NCBI GenBank assembly: GCA_964647545.1
Contig: CAZYHS010000042.1
Span: forward strand, 1-6,912
DNA from: CAZYHS01 sp964647545
GTDB lineage: Bacteria > UBA10199 > GCA-002796325 > 1-14-0-20-49-13
Length of the DNA stretch: 6,912 nt
Direction: 5' to 3'
The translations under genes were made by a program, and so were the position numbers. Below are positions 1 to 5,573 of this stretch, one piece after another (within the stretch, counting starts at the first letter, position 1; each line of letters begins with the position of its first letter). A model generated the notes under the pieces. The model ran no database searches and was not told the origin of the DNA. It saw only the letters and a program-made list of their open reading frames with translations.

Positions 1-10
1 TGCAAAATTT

Positions 11-35
11 AAGCCATGCCATAATAGCATAGCTT
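11..35. repeat. 25-base imperfect palindrome
   Basis: Bases 11-35 read almost the same on both strands around a centre at 23: 10 of 12 position pairs are complementary, with mismatches only at 15/31 and 20/26. No T run follows on the + strand, so it does not look like a terminator in that direction. A protein-binding site or an RNA hairpin are both possible. In AT-rich DNA some such symmetry arises by chance. Confidence 0.4.
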
Positions 36-98
36 CACAAATATGCCATGTGTTTTAAGTGTTTAGGGTTTATTATTAAAGTGTAAGTTTTATTAAAA

Positions 99-128
99 TT
101 GAGAAATTGCGACGTTTATCGACATTAT
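99..128 (+). promoter_or_regulatory. candidate sigma-70-type promoter
   Basis: TTGAGA at 99-104 matches the -35 consensus at five of six positions. CATTAT at 123-128 matches the -10 consensus at four of six, with an 18-base spacer. Transcription would begin near 135, inside the following dyad, which would suit repressor control. A second -35-like word, TTGACA (130-135), has no convincing -10 partner. The consensus of this organism is unknown, so this is tentative. Confidence 0.2.
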
Positions 129-130
129 TT

Positions 131-148
131 TGACATAGCTACATGTCA
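131..148. promoter_or_regulatory. inverted repeat TGACAT-N6-ATGTCA, operator-like
   Basis: Two perfect 6-base arms (131-136 and 143-148) are separated by six bases, giving arm centres about 12 bases apart, in the range used by dimeric helix-turn-helix regulators. It lies about 70 bases before the start of the thioredoxin-HEAT gene and overlaps a TTGACA word. Regulation is inferred from symmetry and position only. Confidence 0.3.
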
Positions 149-193
149 GCCCTTGAAATAACTGTATAAAAATAATCTTTTAGGCAACTTAGG

Positions 194-207
194 CGGTTTT
201 ATAACCG
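194..207 (+). promoter_or_regulatory. small leader hairpin next to the start codon
   Basis: CGGTT (194-198) and AACCG (203-207) form a perfect five-pair stem with a four-base loop, ending nine bases before the ATG at 217. No Shine-Dalgarno sequence is visible in front of this ATG or the alternative ATG at 223, so the hairpin occupies the place where one would be expected. Confidence 0.3.
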
Positions 208-216
208 ATAATAATT

Positions 217-1851
217 ATGCTCATGATAGATTCTATTCATCGTTTGGTTTCAGGAGTTTTAGAAGGCGCAGATCAGGCCGAAACGTCCGGTCGGATTTCA
301 GCGGCTGTAAATGAAAACAGCGTTGAAGATAGCACTGCTTTTGGCTCTCCCGCTTTAGCTGAAAATTTATTTGCCGGTTCGGCAAATTTTAGCGCTCGAA
401 GTCTTGTCGGTGCTATTTTTGCCAATGACGGGGCAAAATCATCTCCGGTCGTCAGTCGCGAGACCGTGCAAGATGTCGCCTCTTCGGCGGAGCTTAAAAA
501 GGTCATTGCCGAAAATCCGAACAAAATGGTCGTCGTCTTTTTTTCGCTCCCTTCGTGCAAGCCGTGTGAGGAGGCCTATCCGCGCTTTGCCGAACAGGCC
601 GAGGCTCTTACTTTGACCGATGACGACATCGTCTTTGTCTATTGCTCCAACAGCGACGTCCCCTACGAAGTAATGAGCTGGGACAGCGTAAAGAACATCG
701 GCTTTCCGTTCGTGACCGGATTTAAGAGCGGTCGCTACGAGATATTTTACAACCTCGGCGATATCGAAGGCGAGGCCGGTTCGTTCGGGCTGCCGATCGA
801 AGCAAAGGTCGGCAATTACGCCAACAAGCTCAACAGCAATCTGCCTGAAATTAAGATCAAAGGAATAGAAGCGCTTGCCATGTTCTATCTCGGTGCTTCT
901 GGCAGCGAGGCCTTTCTCAAAGCGCCGGGCGAAGATTACGTTCGGGCCGTCTTTGCAGCGCGCGGTCTTGCGTTGGGTGACGACGAAAAAATCGCAAAAC
1001 GGGCGAGCGATGTCTATCCGATTTTGCTGCGGGCCGTCGGCGCCGAAGGTATAGAACGCGAATTTGCCGTGATCGTTGATGTGCTGATGAAGGGATCTTC
1101 AGAACAAAAAGGGCCGGCTCTTGAACTGCTTGCTAAAATAGTCAAAGCCTCGGCTAAGTGTCCCGACGGCGATCTGATCGAAAAAATATTTTTATTTCTC
1201 GCTAACAGCGATCCTGTTGTGCGCAAAAACGGGGCGCAGGTCATCGGCGCACTTGTCGCAAAACCCGATTTCCCTAAAAATCATCTTCCTGCCGTGCGAA
1301 AGGAGCTGCTTTTACTTTTGGGCGATTCAAATGAAGAGGTCGCTTCTGTCGCCGCAAGAGAGTTGAAGTTCTTTGGTATAGAACCCTACGATGCCGAGGA
1401 TATCGTAGATGGGCTTATGAAGTTGCTCGACTCTCAAAGTGATCTGGCAAAGGCGGGGGCGGTTGAGAGCCTCGGCGTCTATTTTGTCGCTTTGACAGAC
1501 GACGACAAGAACGACTTGATCGCCTGCGTGTTAAGGTCGGCAATGTCGGGAAACGAAACGTTGCGCGCCGCTGCGGCCAAGCTTTTAAAGAGCGCGGCAA
1601 TAGTTCTGTCGAATGAAGAGGTCCAAAAAATACTTCCGGTAATTTCGGCCAAGCTCAAATACGACGGCCCGAACTTCGAGGAGAATGCGCAGATCAGATA
1701 TGCAACCCTTAACGCGCTTTTGGCTATCGTTCCCAAATGTGACGATCGGCAGAAGCGTTTTCTGCAGGGGGTCGTCGCAGAAGTAGCAAGAAACGACAAC
1801 TACCGCTGGAGCCGCGAGCTCGCTCAAAAAATCCTCGAAAAAATTAAGTAA
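217..1851 (+). CDS. thioredoxin-like domain protein with a C-terminal HEAT-like helical repeat region
   Basis: This 544-residue protein appears to have three parts. Residues 1-85 are rich in Ser, Ala and Asn, look flexible, and carry no signal peptide or membrane segment. Residues about 86-205 form a thioredoxin-like domain: a hydrophobic strand (104-109) leads into the redox pair C114-K-P-C117, and the expected cis-proline lies in G-F-P164-F followed by G-F-K-S-G. Residues about 213-544 are repeated amphipathic helices of HEAT/ARM type, for example near 334-348, 374-386, 411-425, 448-464 and 492-505. The CxxC suggests thiol-disulfide activity and the helical part suggests a protein-binding scaffold. 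Lack of an export signal argues for the cytoplasm. The start could be ATG 217 or 223, and neither has a ribosome binding site. The domain reading is fairly firm; the client and pathway are unknown. Confidence 0.8.
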   Translation: MLMIDSIHRLVSGVLEGADQAETSGRISAAVNENSVEDSTAFGSPALAENLFAGSANFSARSLVGAIFANDGAKSSPVVSRETVQDVASSAELKKVIAENPNKMVVVFFSLPSCKPCEEAYPRFAEQAEALTLTDDDIVFVYCSNSDVPYEVMSWDSVKNIGFPFVTGFKSGRYEIFYNLGDIEGEAGSFGLPIEAKVGNYANKLNSNLPEIKIKGIEALAMFYLGASGSEAFLKAPGEDYVRAVFAARGLALGDDEKIAKRASDVYPILLRAVGAEGIEREFAVIVDVLMKGSSEQKGPALELLAKIVKASAKCPDGDLIEKIFLFLANSDPVVRKNGAQVIGALVAKPDFPKNHLPAVRKELLLLLGDSNEEVASVAARELKFFGIEPYDAEDIVDGLMKLLDSQSDLAKAGAVESLGVYFVALTDDDKNDLIACVLRSAMSGNETLRAAAAKLLKSAAIVLSNEEVQKILPVISAKLKYDGPNFEENAQIRYATLNALLAIVPKCDDRQKRFLQGVVAEVARNDNYRWSRELAQKILEKIK

Positions 1852-1867
1852 AATCCCTAAAATTTAA

Positions 1868-1895
1868 TTGACTAGCCTGCGCAAAAAAATTAAAT
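1868..1895 (+). promoter_or_regulatory. candidate promoter for the polyamine operon
   Basis: TTGACT (1868-1873) matches the -35 consensus at five of six positions. TTAAAT (1890-1895) matches the -10 at four of six, with a 16-base spacer. Transcription would begin near 1902, only about five bases before the ATG at 1907, giving a nearly leaderless transcript. That would explain why this gene has no Shine-Dalgarno sequence. Read-through from the upstream gene, which ends 55 bases before, is the alternative. Confidence 0.3.
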
Positions 1896-1901
1896 GCGCG
1901 G
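1877..1901 (+). repeat. hairpin in front of the decarboxylase start
   Basis: GCGCA (1879-1883) pairs with TGCGC (1895-1899). One wobble and one GC pair extend this to a seven-pair stem around an A-rich 11-base loop, ending five bases before the ATG at 1907. No T run follows, so it is not a normal terminator. It could affect translation if transcription starts upstream of it, or serve as a DNA site overlapping the candidate -10. Confidence 0.35.
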
Positions 1902-1906
1902 CATAA

Positions 1907-3034
1907 ATGGACACAAAAAACAGCAGGAGTTTTGAGCGTAGCATCTCTTCGCTCGTCAAAAAACACGGCACTCCACTTTTCATCATCAGCAAATCGAAGC
2001 TCGTCGAACAGGCGGAAAAATTCAAAAGACTTCTTCCGCGCGTTAAGCCTTACTACGCCGTTAAAGCGAACTCGTGTCCCGAGATCGTCAAGACGTTCGC
2101 AAAGCTCGGCACGGGGTTCGACGTCGCCTCAAAATATGAGATGGATTTGGCCCTCAAATGCGGCGCGAAACCGCACGATATCATTTACGCAAATCCGGTA
2201 AAACCCGCCGACACAATGAAATTCGCGATGGAAAATGGGGTCGATCTCACCGTTTTCGATTCGGAATACGAGCTCTACAAGATCGCCGAACATGCTCCGG
2301 GCGCGAGAGTGCTGGTGCGCATCAAAGTTCCGAACATCGGTAGCGTGGTCGAACTTTCGCTAAAGTTCGGAGCCGAACCGACCGACGCGATTCCGCTGCT
2401 TATTAAAGCGCACAAGCTCGGGCTCAAACCCGTAGGCGTTGCTTTTCACGCGGGGAGCCAGTGCACGCACATCGAAAATTATATCGAAGCGTTCGAAATG
2501 ACGAAGATCATTTTTCAGGACGCGAGGCTAAAACAGATTCCGCTGTCGATAATTGACATCGGCGGAGGAATGCCCATCCAGCACTTTGACGATGACGAAG
2601 ATCATTTTACGAAATTTGCCCCGAAGCTTTGCCATGAGATTGACCGTCTTTTCGACAACACGGTCGAACTTATCGCCGAGCCCGGACGCGCTTTCCCGGG
2701 GCCGGCTTGCACTTTGGTTATGCGCGTGCTAGGTAAGTCGATTAGAGAGAATAAGCATTGGTACTATCTTGACGATGGGCTTTACGGATGTCTTTCCGGA
2801 ATTCTTTTCGACTTTTGCAAATATCAGTACAATGTTTTCAAAAAGGGCCCCACACATATTTCGGCGTTGGCCGGCCCGACCTGCGATTCACACGACATCA
2901 TCGACCGGTCGGTCGAGCTCCCCGAGCTTGAGATCGGCGACACAGTTTACGTCCAAAATATCGGCGCCTACTCAATAGCCAGCGCAACTAACTTTAACGG
3001 AATTCCACCGGCGAAGACGGTTTTCGTCCCCTGA
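1907..3034 (+). CDS. ornithine decarboxylase-like PLP enzyme (fold III, alanine racemase-type)
   Basis: It probably decarboxylates L-ornithine to putrescine in the cytoplasm. All main fold-III decarboxylase motifs are present in its 375 residues: Y-Y-A-V-K53-A-N with the PLP-binding lysine, the HAGSQC block with H181 stacking on the cofactor, the glycine loop G219-G-G221 that holds the PLP phosphate, E258-P-G-R261, L-D-D290-G-L-Y-G, the catalytic cysteine in G-P-T-C326-D327, and Y355 in the N-I-G-A-Y block. D290 and D327 match the two aspartates that bind the substrate amine in eukaryotic ODC, favouring ornithine (or lysine) over diaminopimelate or carboxynorspermidine. Length is normal. The start has no ribosome binding site. 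The DHS-like gene 15 bases downstream supports a polyamine role. Lysine or mixed ornithine/lysine use cannot be excluded. Confidence 0.88.
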   Translation: MDTKNSRSFERSISSLVKKHGTPLFIISKSKLVEQAEKFKRLLPRVKPYYAVKANSCPEIVKTFAKLGTGFDVASKYEMDLALKCGAKPHDIIYANPVKPADTMKFAMENGVDLTVFDSEYELYKIAEHAPGARVLVRIKVPNIGSVVELSLKFGAEPTDAIPLLIKAHKLGLKPVGVAFHAGSQCTHIENYIEAFEMTKIIFQDARLKQIPLSIIDIGGGMPIQHFDDDEDHFTKFAPKLCHEIDRLFDNTVELIAEPGRAFPGPACTLVMRVLGKSIRENKHWYYLDDGLYGCLSGILFDFCKYQYNVFKKGPTHISALAGPTCDSHDIIDRSVELPELEIGDTVYVQNIGAYSIASATNFNGIPPAKTVFVP

Positions 3035-3040
3035 TAGAAC

Positions 3041-3044
3041 GGAG
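3041..3044 (+). promoter_or_regulatory. ribosome binding site GGAG of the DHS-like gene
   Basis: GGAG lies five bases before the ATG at 3050, inside the 15-base gap after the decarboxylase stop (TGA at 3032-3034, followed at once by an in-frame TAG). It supports this start, and the short gap supports co-transcription. Confidence 0.7.
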
Positions 3045-3049
3045 AAAAA

Positions 3050-4216
3050 ATGAAGAGAACTCACAGAGTCCACGAGGCAAAAAAAGATCTCCCCGACTGG
3101 ATGAAGGATAAGAAGTGCCCGAACAAGCAAAAATATCTTTCGGGCAAACGCATTCTTCCCAAGGGGATAACCGGCAAAGAGAGCCTCTCCGAGCTGATGG
3201 AAAACACTTTCAACGCCTACAATTCGGCGCGCCTGAAAGAGGGCTGCAGGCTCTTCACCGAAAAAATGCTTGAGCAGGACGTGACCGTCGGCATGAGCCT
3301 TGCGGGGGCACTCACTCCGGCCGGACTTGGCTCGGCTTGCATCGTTCCGCTTATCGAGGCCGGCTTTGTCGATTGGATAGTTTCGACCGGCGCGAATCTT
3401 TATCACGATCTTCATTTTGCGTTCAATTTTCCGCTGCACGTCGGCAGCCATCTTGTTGACGATTCCGATTTAAGAAATAACGATGTCGTTCGTATTTACG
3501 ACGTGTTGCTCGGTTACACAGACTGCCTAATGGCCACCGACGAGATTTTGCGTTCGATACTTGTTCAACCGGAATTTCAAAAGGAGATGGGGACCGCCGA
3601 GCTTCACTGGCTACTTGGAAAGTACGCCAACGAGTGGGAGAAAAAATCGGGGCTGAAAAATGTTTCGATGCTCGCCGCCGCTTACCGCGCGAACGTGCCG
3701 GTCTATACCAGCTCGCCCGGCGATTCGACGATCGGAATGAACATGGCCGGAGTCGAATTAAGGGGAAACAAGTTGCGTGTGAATCCGTCGATAGATGTCA
3801 ACGAAACGACGGCTTATGTGCTGGACGCAAAACGCAGCGGCGGTAAATCGGCGGTACTTCTTATGGGGGGAGGTTCGCCAAAGAACTTTATGCTGCAGAC
3901 CGAACCTCAGATTCAGGAAGTCTTGCGCATCAAAGAAGTGGGGCAGGATTATTTCTTTCAGGTGACCGACGCGCGTCCCGACACCGGCGGTCTTTCCGGA
4001 GCGACTCCACACGAAGCGGTAAGCTGGGGGAAGGTCGATCCTAACAGGTTGCCCGATGCGGTTGTCTGCTACATGGACGTGACCCTCGCGCTTCCGATGA
4101 TCACTCACGTTGCGCTCGCAAACCATAAAAAACGCAAATTAAAAGAGCTCTTCACTAAACGCGACGAGCTGATGAAGAGGCTCATCCGCGAATATTTCGC
4201 CCACAATAAATCTTAA
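3050..4216 (+). CDS. deoxyhypusine synthase-family protein, probable homospermidine-type aminobutyltransferase
   Basis: This 388-residue protein belongs to the NAD-dependent deoxyhypusine synthase family. Seen in it are the S-L-A-G-A-L-T-P block (83-90), T-G-A-N-L-Y-H-D (113-120), the glycine turn G273-G-G-S-P-K278 with the lysine matching the one that forms the imine intermediate in human DHS (K329), and the C-terminal H-E-A-V-S-W-G-K (321-328). Catalytic residues thus appear intact. Classical DHS moves an aminobutyl group from spermidine to a lysine of eIF5A. Bacteria lack eIF5A, and bacterial relatives are usually linked to homospermidine synthesis, in which putrescine is the acceptor. The ODC-like gene immediately upstream fits, since it would supply putrescine. 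The acceptor here is inferred, not shown. The last 35 residues are Lys/Arg-rich and helical. Confidence 0.88.
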   Translation: MKRTHRVHEAKKDLPDWMKDKKCPNKQKYLSGKRILPKGITGKESLSELMENTFNAYNSARLKEGCRLFTEKMLEQDVTVGMSLAGALTPAGLGSACIVPLIEAGFVDWIVSTGANLYHDLHFAFNFPLHVGSHLVDDSDLRNNDVVRIYDVLLGYTDCLMATDEILRSILVQPEFQKEMGTAELHWLLGKYANEWEKKSGLKNVSMLAAAYRANVPVYTSSPGDSTIGMNMAGVELRGNKLRVNPSIDVNETTAYVLDAKRSGGKSAVLLMGGGSPKNFMLQTEPQIQEVLRIKEVGQDYFFQVTDARPDTGGLSGATPHEAVSWGKVDPNRLPDAVVCYMDVTLALPMITHVALANHKKRKLKELFTKRDELMKRLIREYFAHNKS

Positions 4217-4219
4217 TTG

Positions 4220-4262
4220 CCGGTGGTTGGTTAGTATCTAACGCAGACTTCGGACTATTTTT
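4220..4262 (+). terminator. probable rho-independent terminator of the polyamine operon
   Basis: Four bases after the stop at 4214-4216, an imperfect hairpin spans 4220-4253. CCG pairs with CGG at the base (4220-4222/4251-4253), and GTTAG pairs with CTAAC (4230-4234/4238-4242) around a three-base loop, with two mismatches and a bulge between. T5 follows at 4258-4262. It overlaps the stop codon of the convergent gene. On the minus strand no good T run follows the hairpin, so two-way use is doubtful. Confidence 0.45.
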
Positions 4263-5319
4263 GACCCGATTTCCAGTTTTGATAGATTTTTCCGAGCGCG
4301 TCGAGTTTGGCTGCGACATCTTTCCATGTTTCACCGCTGCCTGCGCCGCTCCCAAGCACGTGGTTGACGAGTGCGGCAAGGGCAAACCCCGGAACGGAAG
4401 TCTGCTGATAGAACTTTTTGTAAAGCTCGTTCCACTCTTTCACCTTGAAAATCCATTGTACGATGGGGCGTCCGAACCGCGGGCCCGCTTCACGCGAGCG
4501 ACATGCTCCGTCGCCGGCTTCGATGTCGCCGAGGTATTCGCTTTTCGGCCCTTTGGTATTTTTACCGATGCAGTCGCCTTCGCTAGCGCCGAAACTGTAA
4601 ACGCTCCAGCCCTTGTTGAATGTTGAATTGCTCGCCATTGCAAGCTTGGCTGTCGGATTGAACGGGTCATTTTCGTTGGGGGTCACCTCGAGAGTGTCGA
4701 AGGCGATAACCATCGGTTTTGTCATAGCACCGGCTTTTTTGGCATCGTATTGCGCCACGACTACCTTGTCCTTCATTATTTTGAGGATGTCCTTTTCGGT
4801 CAGGGCTCCAAATGCGCCGCCGATAGTTTCGCCCAAGCTCAGCCCCTTGATCTCGAAATTGCAGGCTCCAATGACCGGTTTGGAAAATTTAAAAACAATC
4901 TTTTCGACGGTGAAGTTGGTGGAACGGGCGTCCTTACTTTTGCTTTTTTTAAAGGTGAGGGTGCATTCAACAGAGCTGCCGTCGGCGATGAGCATTCTAA
5001 CGCCGTTTACGGAAAAACCGCTCGACATGACCTTTTGTGCCTTAAGGGTAATCTTCGCTTTTGCATCTTCAGCCTTCGCGGTCAGCGTTTTACACGCCTC
5101 CTGTATCGCGATCTTAGTGTCGCTCCACATTGTTTTGATGACCGGCGTGGCCGATTCGAACATTGGCGGGGTTAGCGACAGGATGCAGTACTGATAAGAG
5201 GTGGCGTTTGCACTAGTTCCGGCCGATGCCGCGTCTTGCGGGTTGTCGGCTCCATGCGGCATCAAAGATGTTACTTTGTCGGTCAGCGATGCGAACGCCC
5301 CCTCGATCTGTTTGAACAT
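4255..5319 (-). CDS. hypothetical protein, family not recognised
   Basis: I do not recognise this 354-residue protein. The ATG at 5319 is chosen because GGAG lies six bases before it; an in-frame ATG at 5331 would add four residues (METI) but has only A/T-rich sequence in front. There is no signal peptide or lipobox and no clear membrane helix. Visible parts are a short N-terminal helix, a Ser/Ala/Asn-rich stretch (about 26-42), a Lys/Ala-rich helix (about 66-97), a middle portion of alternating short hydrophobic strands (about 98-240), a Gly/charge-rich stretch (about 246-285), and an aromatic-rich C-terminal helical part with two Trp near 289-296. Six cysteines are scattered (45, 76, 119, 153, 250, 273) without a metal-site pattern. 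It converges on the polyamine operon with only 38 bases between stops, which does not imply a shared function. Confidence 0.75.
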   Translation of the reverse strand: MFKQIEGAFASLTDKVTSLMPHGADNPQDAASAGTSANATSYQYCILSLTPPMFESATPVIKTMWSDTKIAIQEACKTLTAKAEDAKAKITLKAQKVMSSGFSVNGVRMLIADGSSVECTLTFKKSKSKDARSTNFTVEKIVFKFSKPVIGACNFEIKGLSLGETIGGAFGALTEKDILKIMKDKVVVAQYDAKKAGAMTKPMVIAFDTLEVTPNENDPFNPTAKLAMASNSTFNKGWSVYSFGASEGDCIGKNTKGPKSEYLGDIEAGDGACRSREAGPRFGRPIVQWIFKVKEWNELYKKFYQQTSVPGFALAALVNHVLGSGAGSGETWKDVAAKLDALGKIYQNWKSGQK

Positions 5320-5325
5320 AATCGT

Positions 5326-5329
5326 CTCC
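5326..5329 (-). promoter_or_regulatory. ribosome binding site GGAG that decides the start of the 4255-5319 gene
   Basis: Read on the minus strand, GGAG is followed by six bases (ACGATT) and ATG at 5319. The upstream ATG at 5331 overlaps this GGAG and has no such signal of its own, so the shorter product is preferred. Confidence 0.6.
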
Positions 5330-5336
5330 ATAATTT

Positions 5337-5388
5337 TTTGCCGCTTTTAGCTCGGGCTGCCCGAAGTTTCAATACGCGCTGCGGCAAA
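5337..5388 (-). repeat. nested inverted repeat in the leader of the 4255-5319 gene
   Basis: An outer pair of perfect eight-base arms, TTTGCCGC (5337-5344) and GCGGCAAA (5381-5388), encloses a second symmetry, TCGGGC-T-GCCCGA (5352-5364). In minus-strand RNA these would form a hairpin within a larger stem that ends eight bases before the GGAG ribosome binding site. No T run follows on either strand in the visible sequence, so an operator or leader RNA structure fits better than a terminator. The outer arm stops two bases from the scaffold gap, so the element may be incomplete. Confidence 0.4.
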
Positions 5389-5390
5389 TA

Positions 5391-5490
5391 NNNNNNNNNN
5401 NNNNNNNNNNNNNNNNNNNNNNNNNNNNNNNNNNNNNNNNNNNNNNNNNNNNNNNNNNNNNNNNNNNNNNNNNNNNNNNNNNNNNNNNNN
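5391..5490. other. assembly gap, 100 N
   Basis: Exactly 100 undetermined bases, the usual placeholder for a scaffold gap of unknown size. The promoter of the 4255-5319 gene and possibly whole genes could lie inside it. Order and orientation of the two sides rest on the assembler. Confidence 0.98.
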
Positions 5491-5500
5491 CTTTTGTCAA

Positions 5501-5550
5501 TTACAAAACAAATGGGGATGATAGAAGTTTTAGGCCTCAGTCATCCCCAT
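5501..5550 (-). terminator. rho-independent terminator of the peptide transporter gene
   Basis: ATGGGGATGA (5512-5521) and TCATCCCCAT (5541-5550) are perfect ten-base arms around a 19-base loop. Read on the minus strand, the hairpin begins 23 bases after the transporter stop and is followed by TTGTTTTGTAA, a T-rich tail. On the + strand the arms are followed by AAAATAAC, so it works in the minus direction only. The loop is longer than usual and contains a small AGGCCT palindrome (5532-5537). Confidence 0.65.
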
Positions 5551-5573
5551 AAAATAACTATCTGAATTATCTG

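Larger units (their letters stand above)
1..216. other. AT-rich noncoding leader upstream of the thioredoxin-HEAT gene
   Basis: I find no credible gene here; the stretch is much richer in A and T than the coding DNA that follows. It contains a 25-base imperfect palindrome (11-35), the word ATGCCAT twice (16-22 and 43-49), a pair of related AT-rich words (71-80 and 88-97), a 6+6 dyad TGACAT/ATGTCA (131-148), and a short hairpin just before the first gene (194-207). It probably holds the promoter of the 217-1851 gene and perhaps the far end of a gene lying outside the window. Confidence 0.6.

Noticed and set aside
165..170. TATAAA as a -10 promoter element
   Set aside because: No -35-like word lies 16-18 bases upstream; TTGAAA at 153-158 is only six bases away and TTGACA at 130-135 is 29 away.
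1877..1901. Hairpin read as a terminator of the thioredoxin-HEAT gene
   Set aside because: No T run follows in the + direction; the next bases are CATAAATGG leading straight into the decarboxylase gene.
1907..3034. Diaminopimelate decarboxylase (lysA) assignment
   Set aside because: The catalytic block reads GPTCD with the paired Asp residues of ornithine decarboxylases, and the neighbour is a polyamine enzyme rather than a lysine-pathway gene.
2972..3451. A 159-residue open frame on the - strand
   Set aside because: It is opposite the end of the decarboxylase gene and the start of the DHS-like gene, both of which have clear family motifs.
3050..4216. A genuine eIF5A-modifying deoxyhypusine synthase transferred from an archaeon or eukaryote
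   Set aside because: No eIF5A-like gene is in the window, and the ODC-like partner and divergent motif wording fit a bacterial polyamine enzyme better. Recent transfer cannot be tested from this window.
4613..5194. A 193-residue open frame on the + strand
   Set aside because: It lies entirely opposite the 4255-5319 gene, has no ribosome binding site, and the minus-strand frame is longer with a well-placed GGAG.
5236..5565. A + strand open frame running through the N gap
   Set aside because: It is open only because the 100 undetermined bases contain no stop codons; the flanks are a leader and a terminator.
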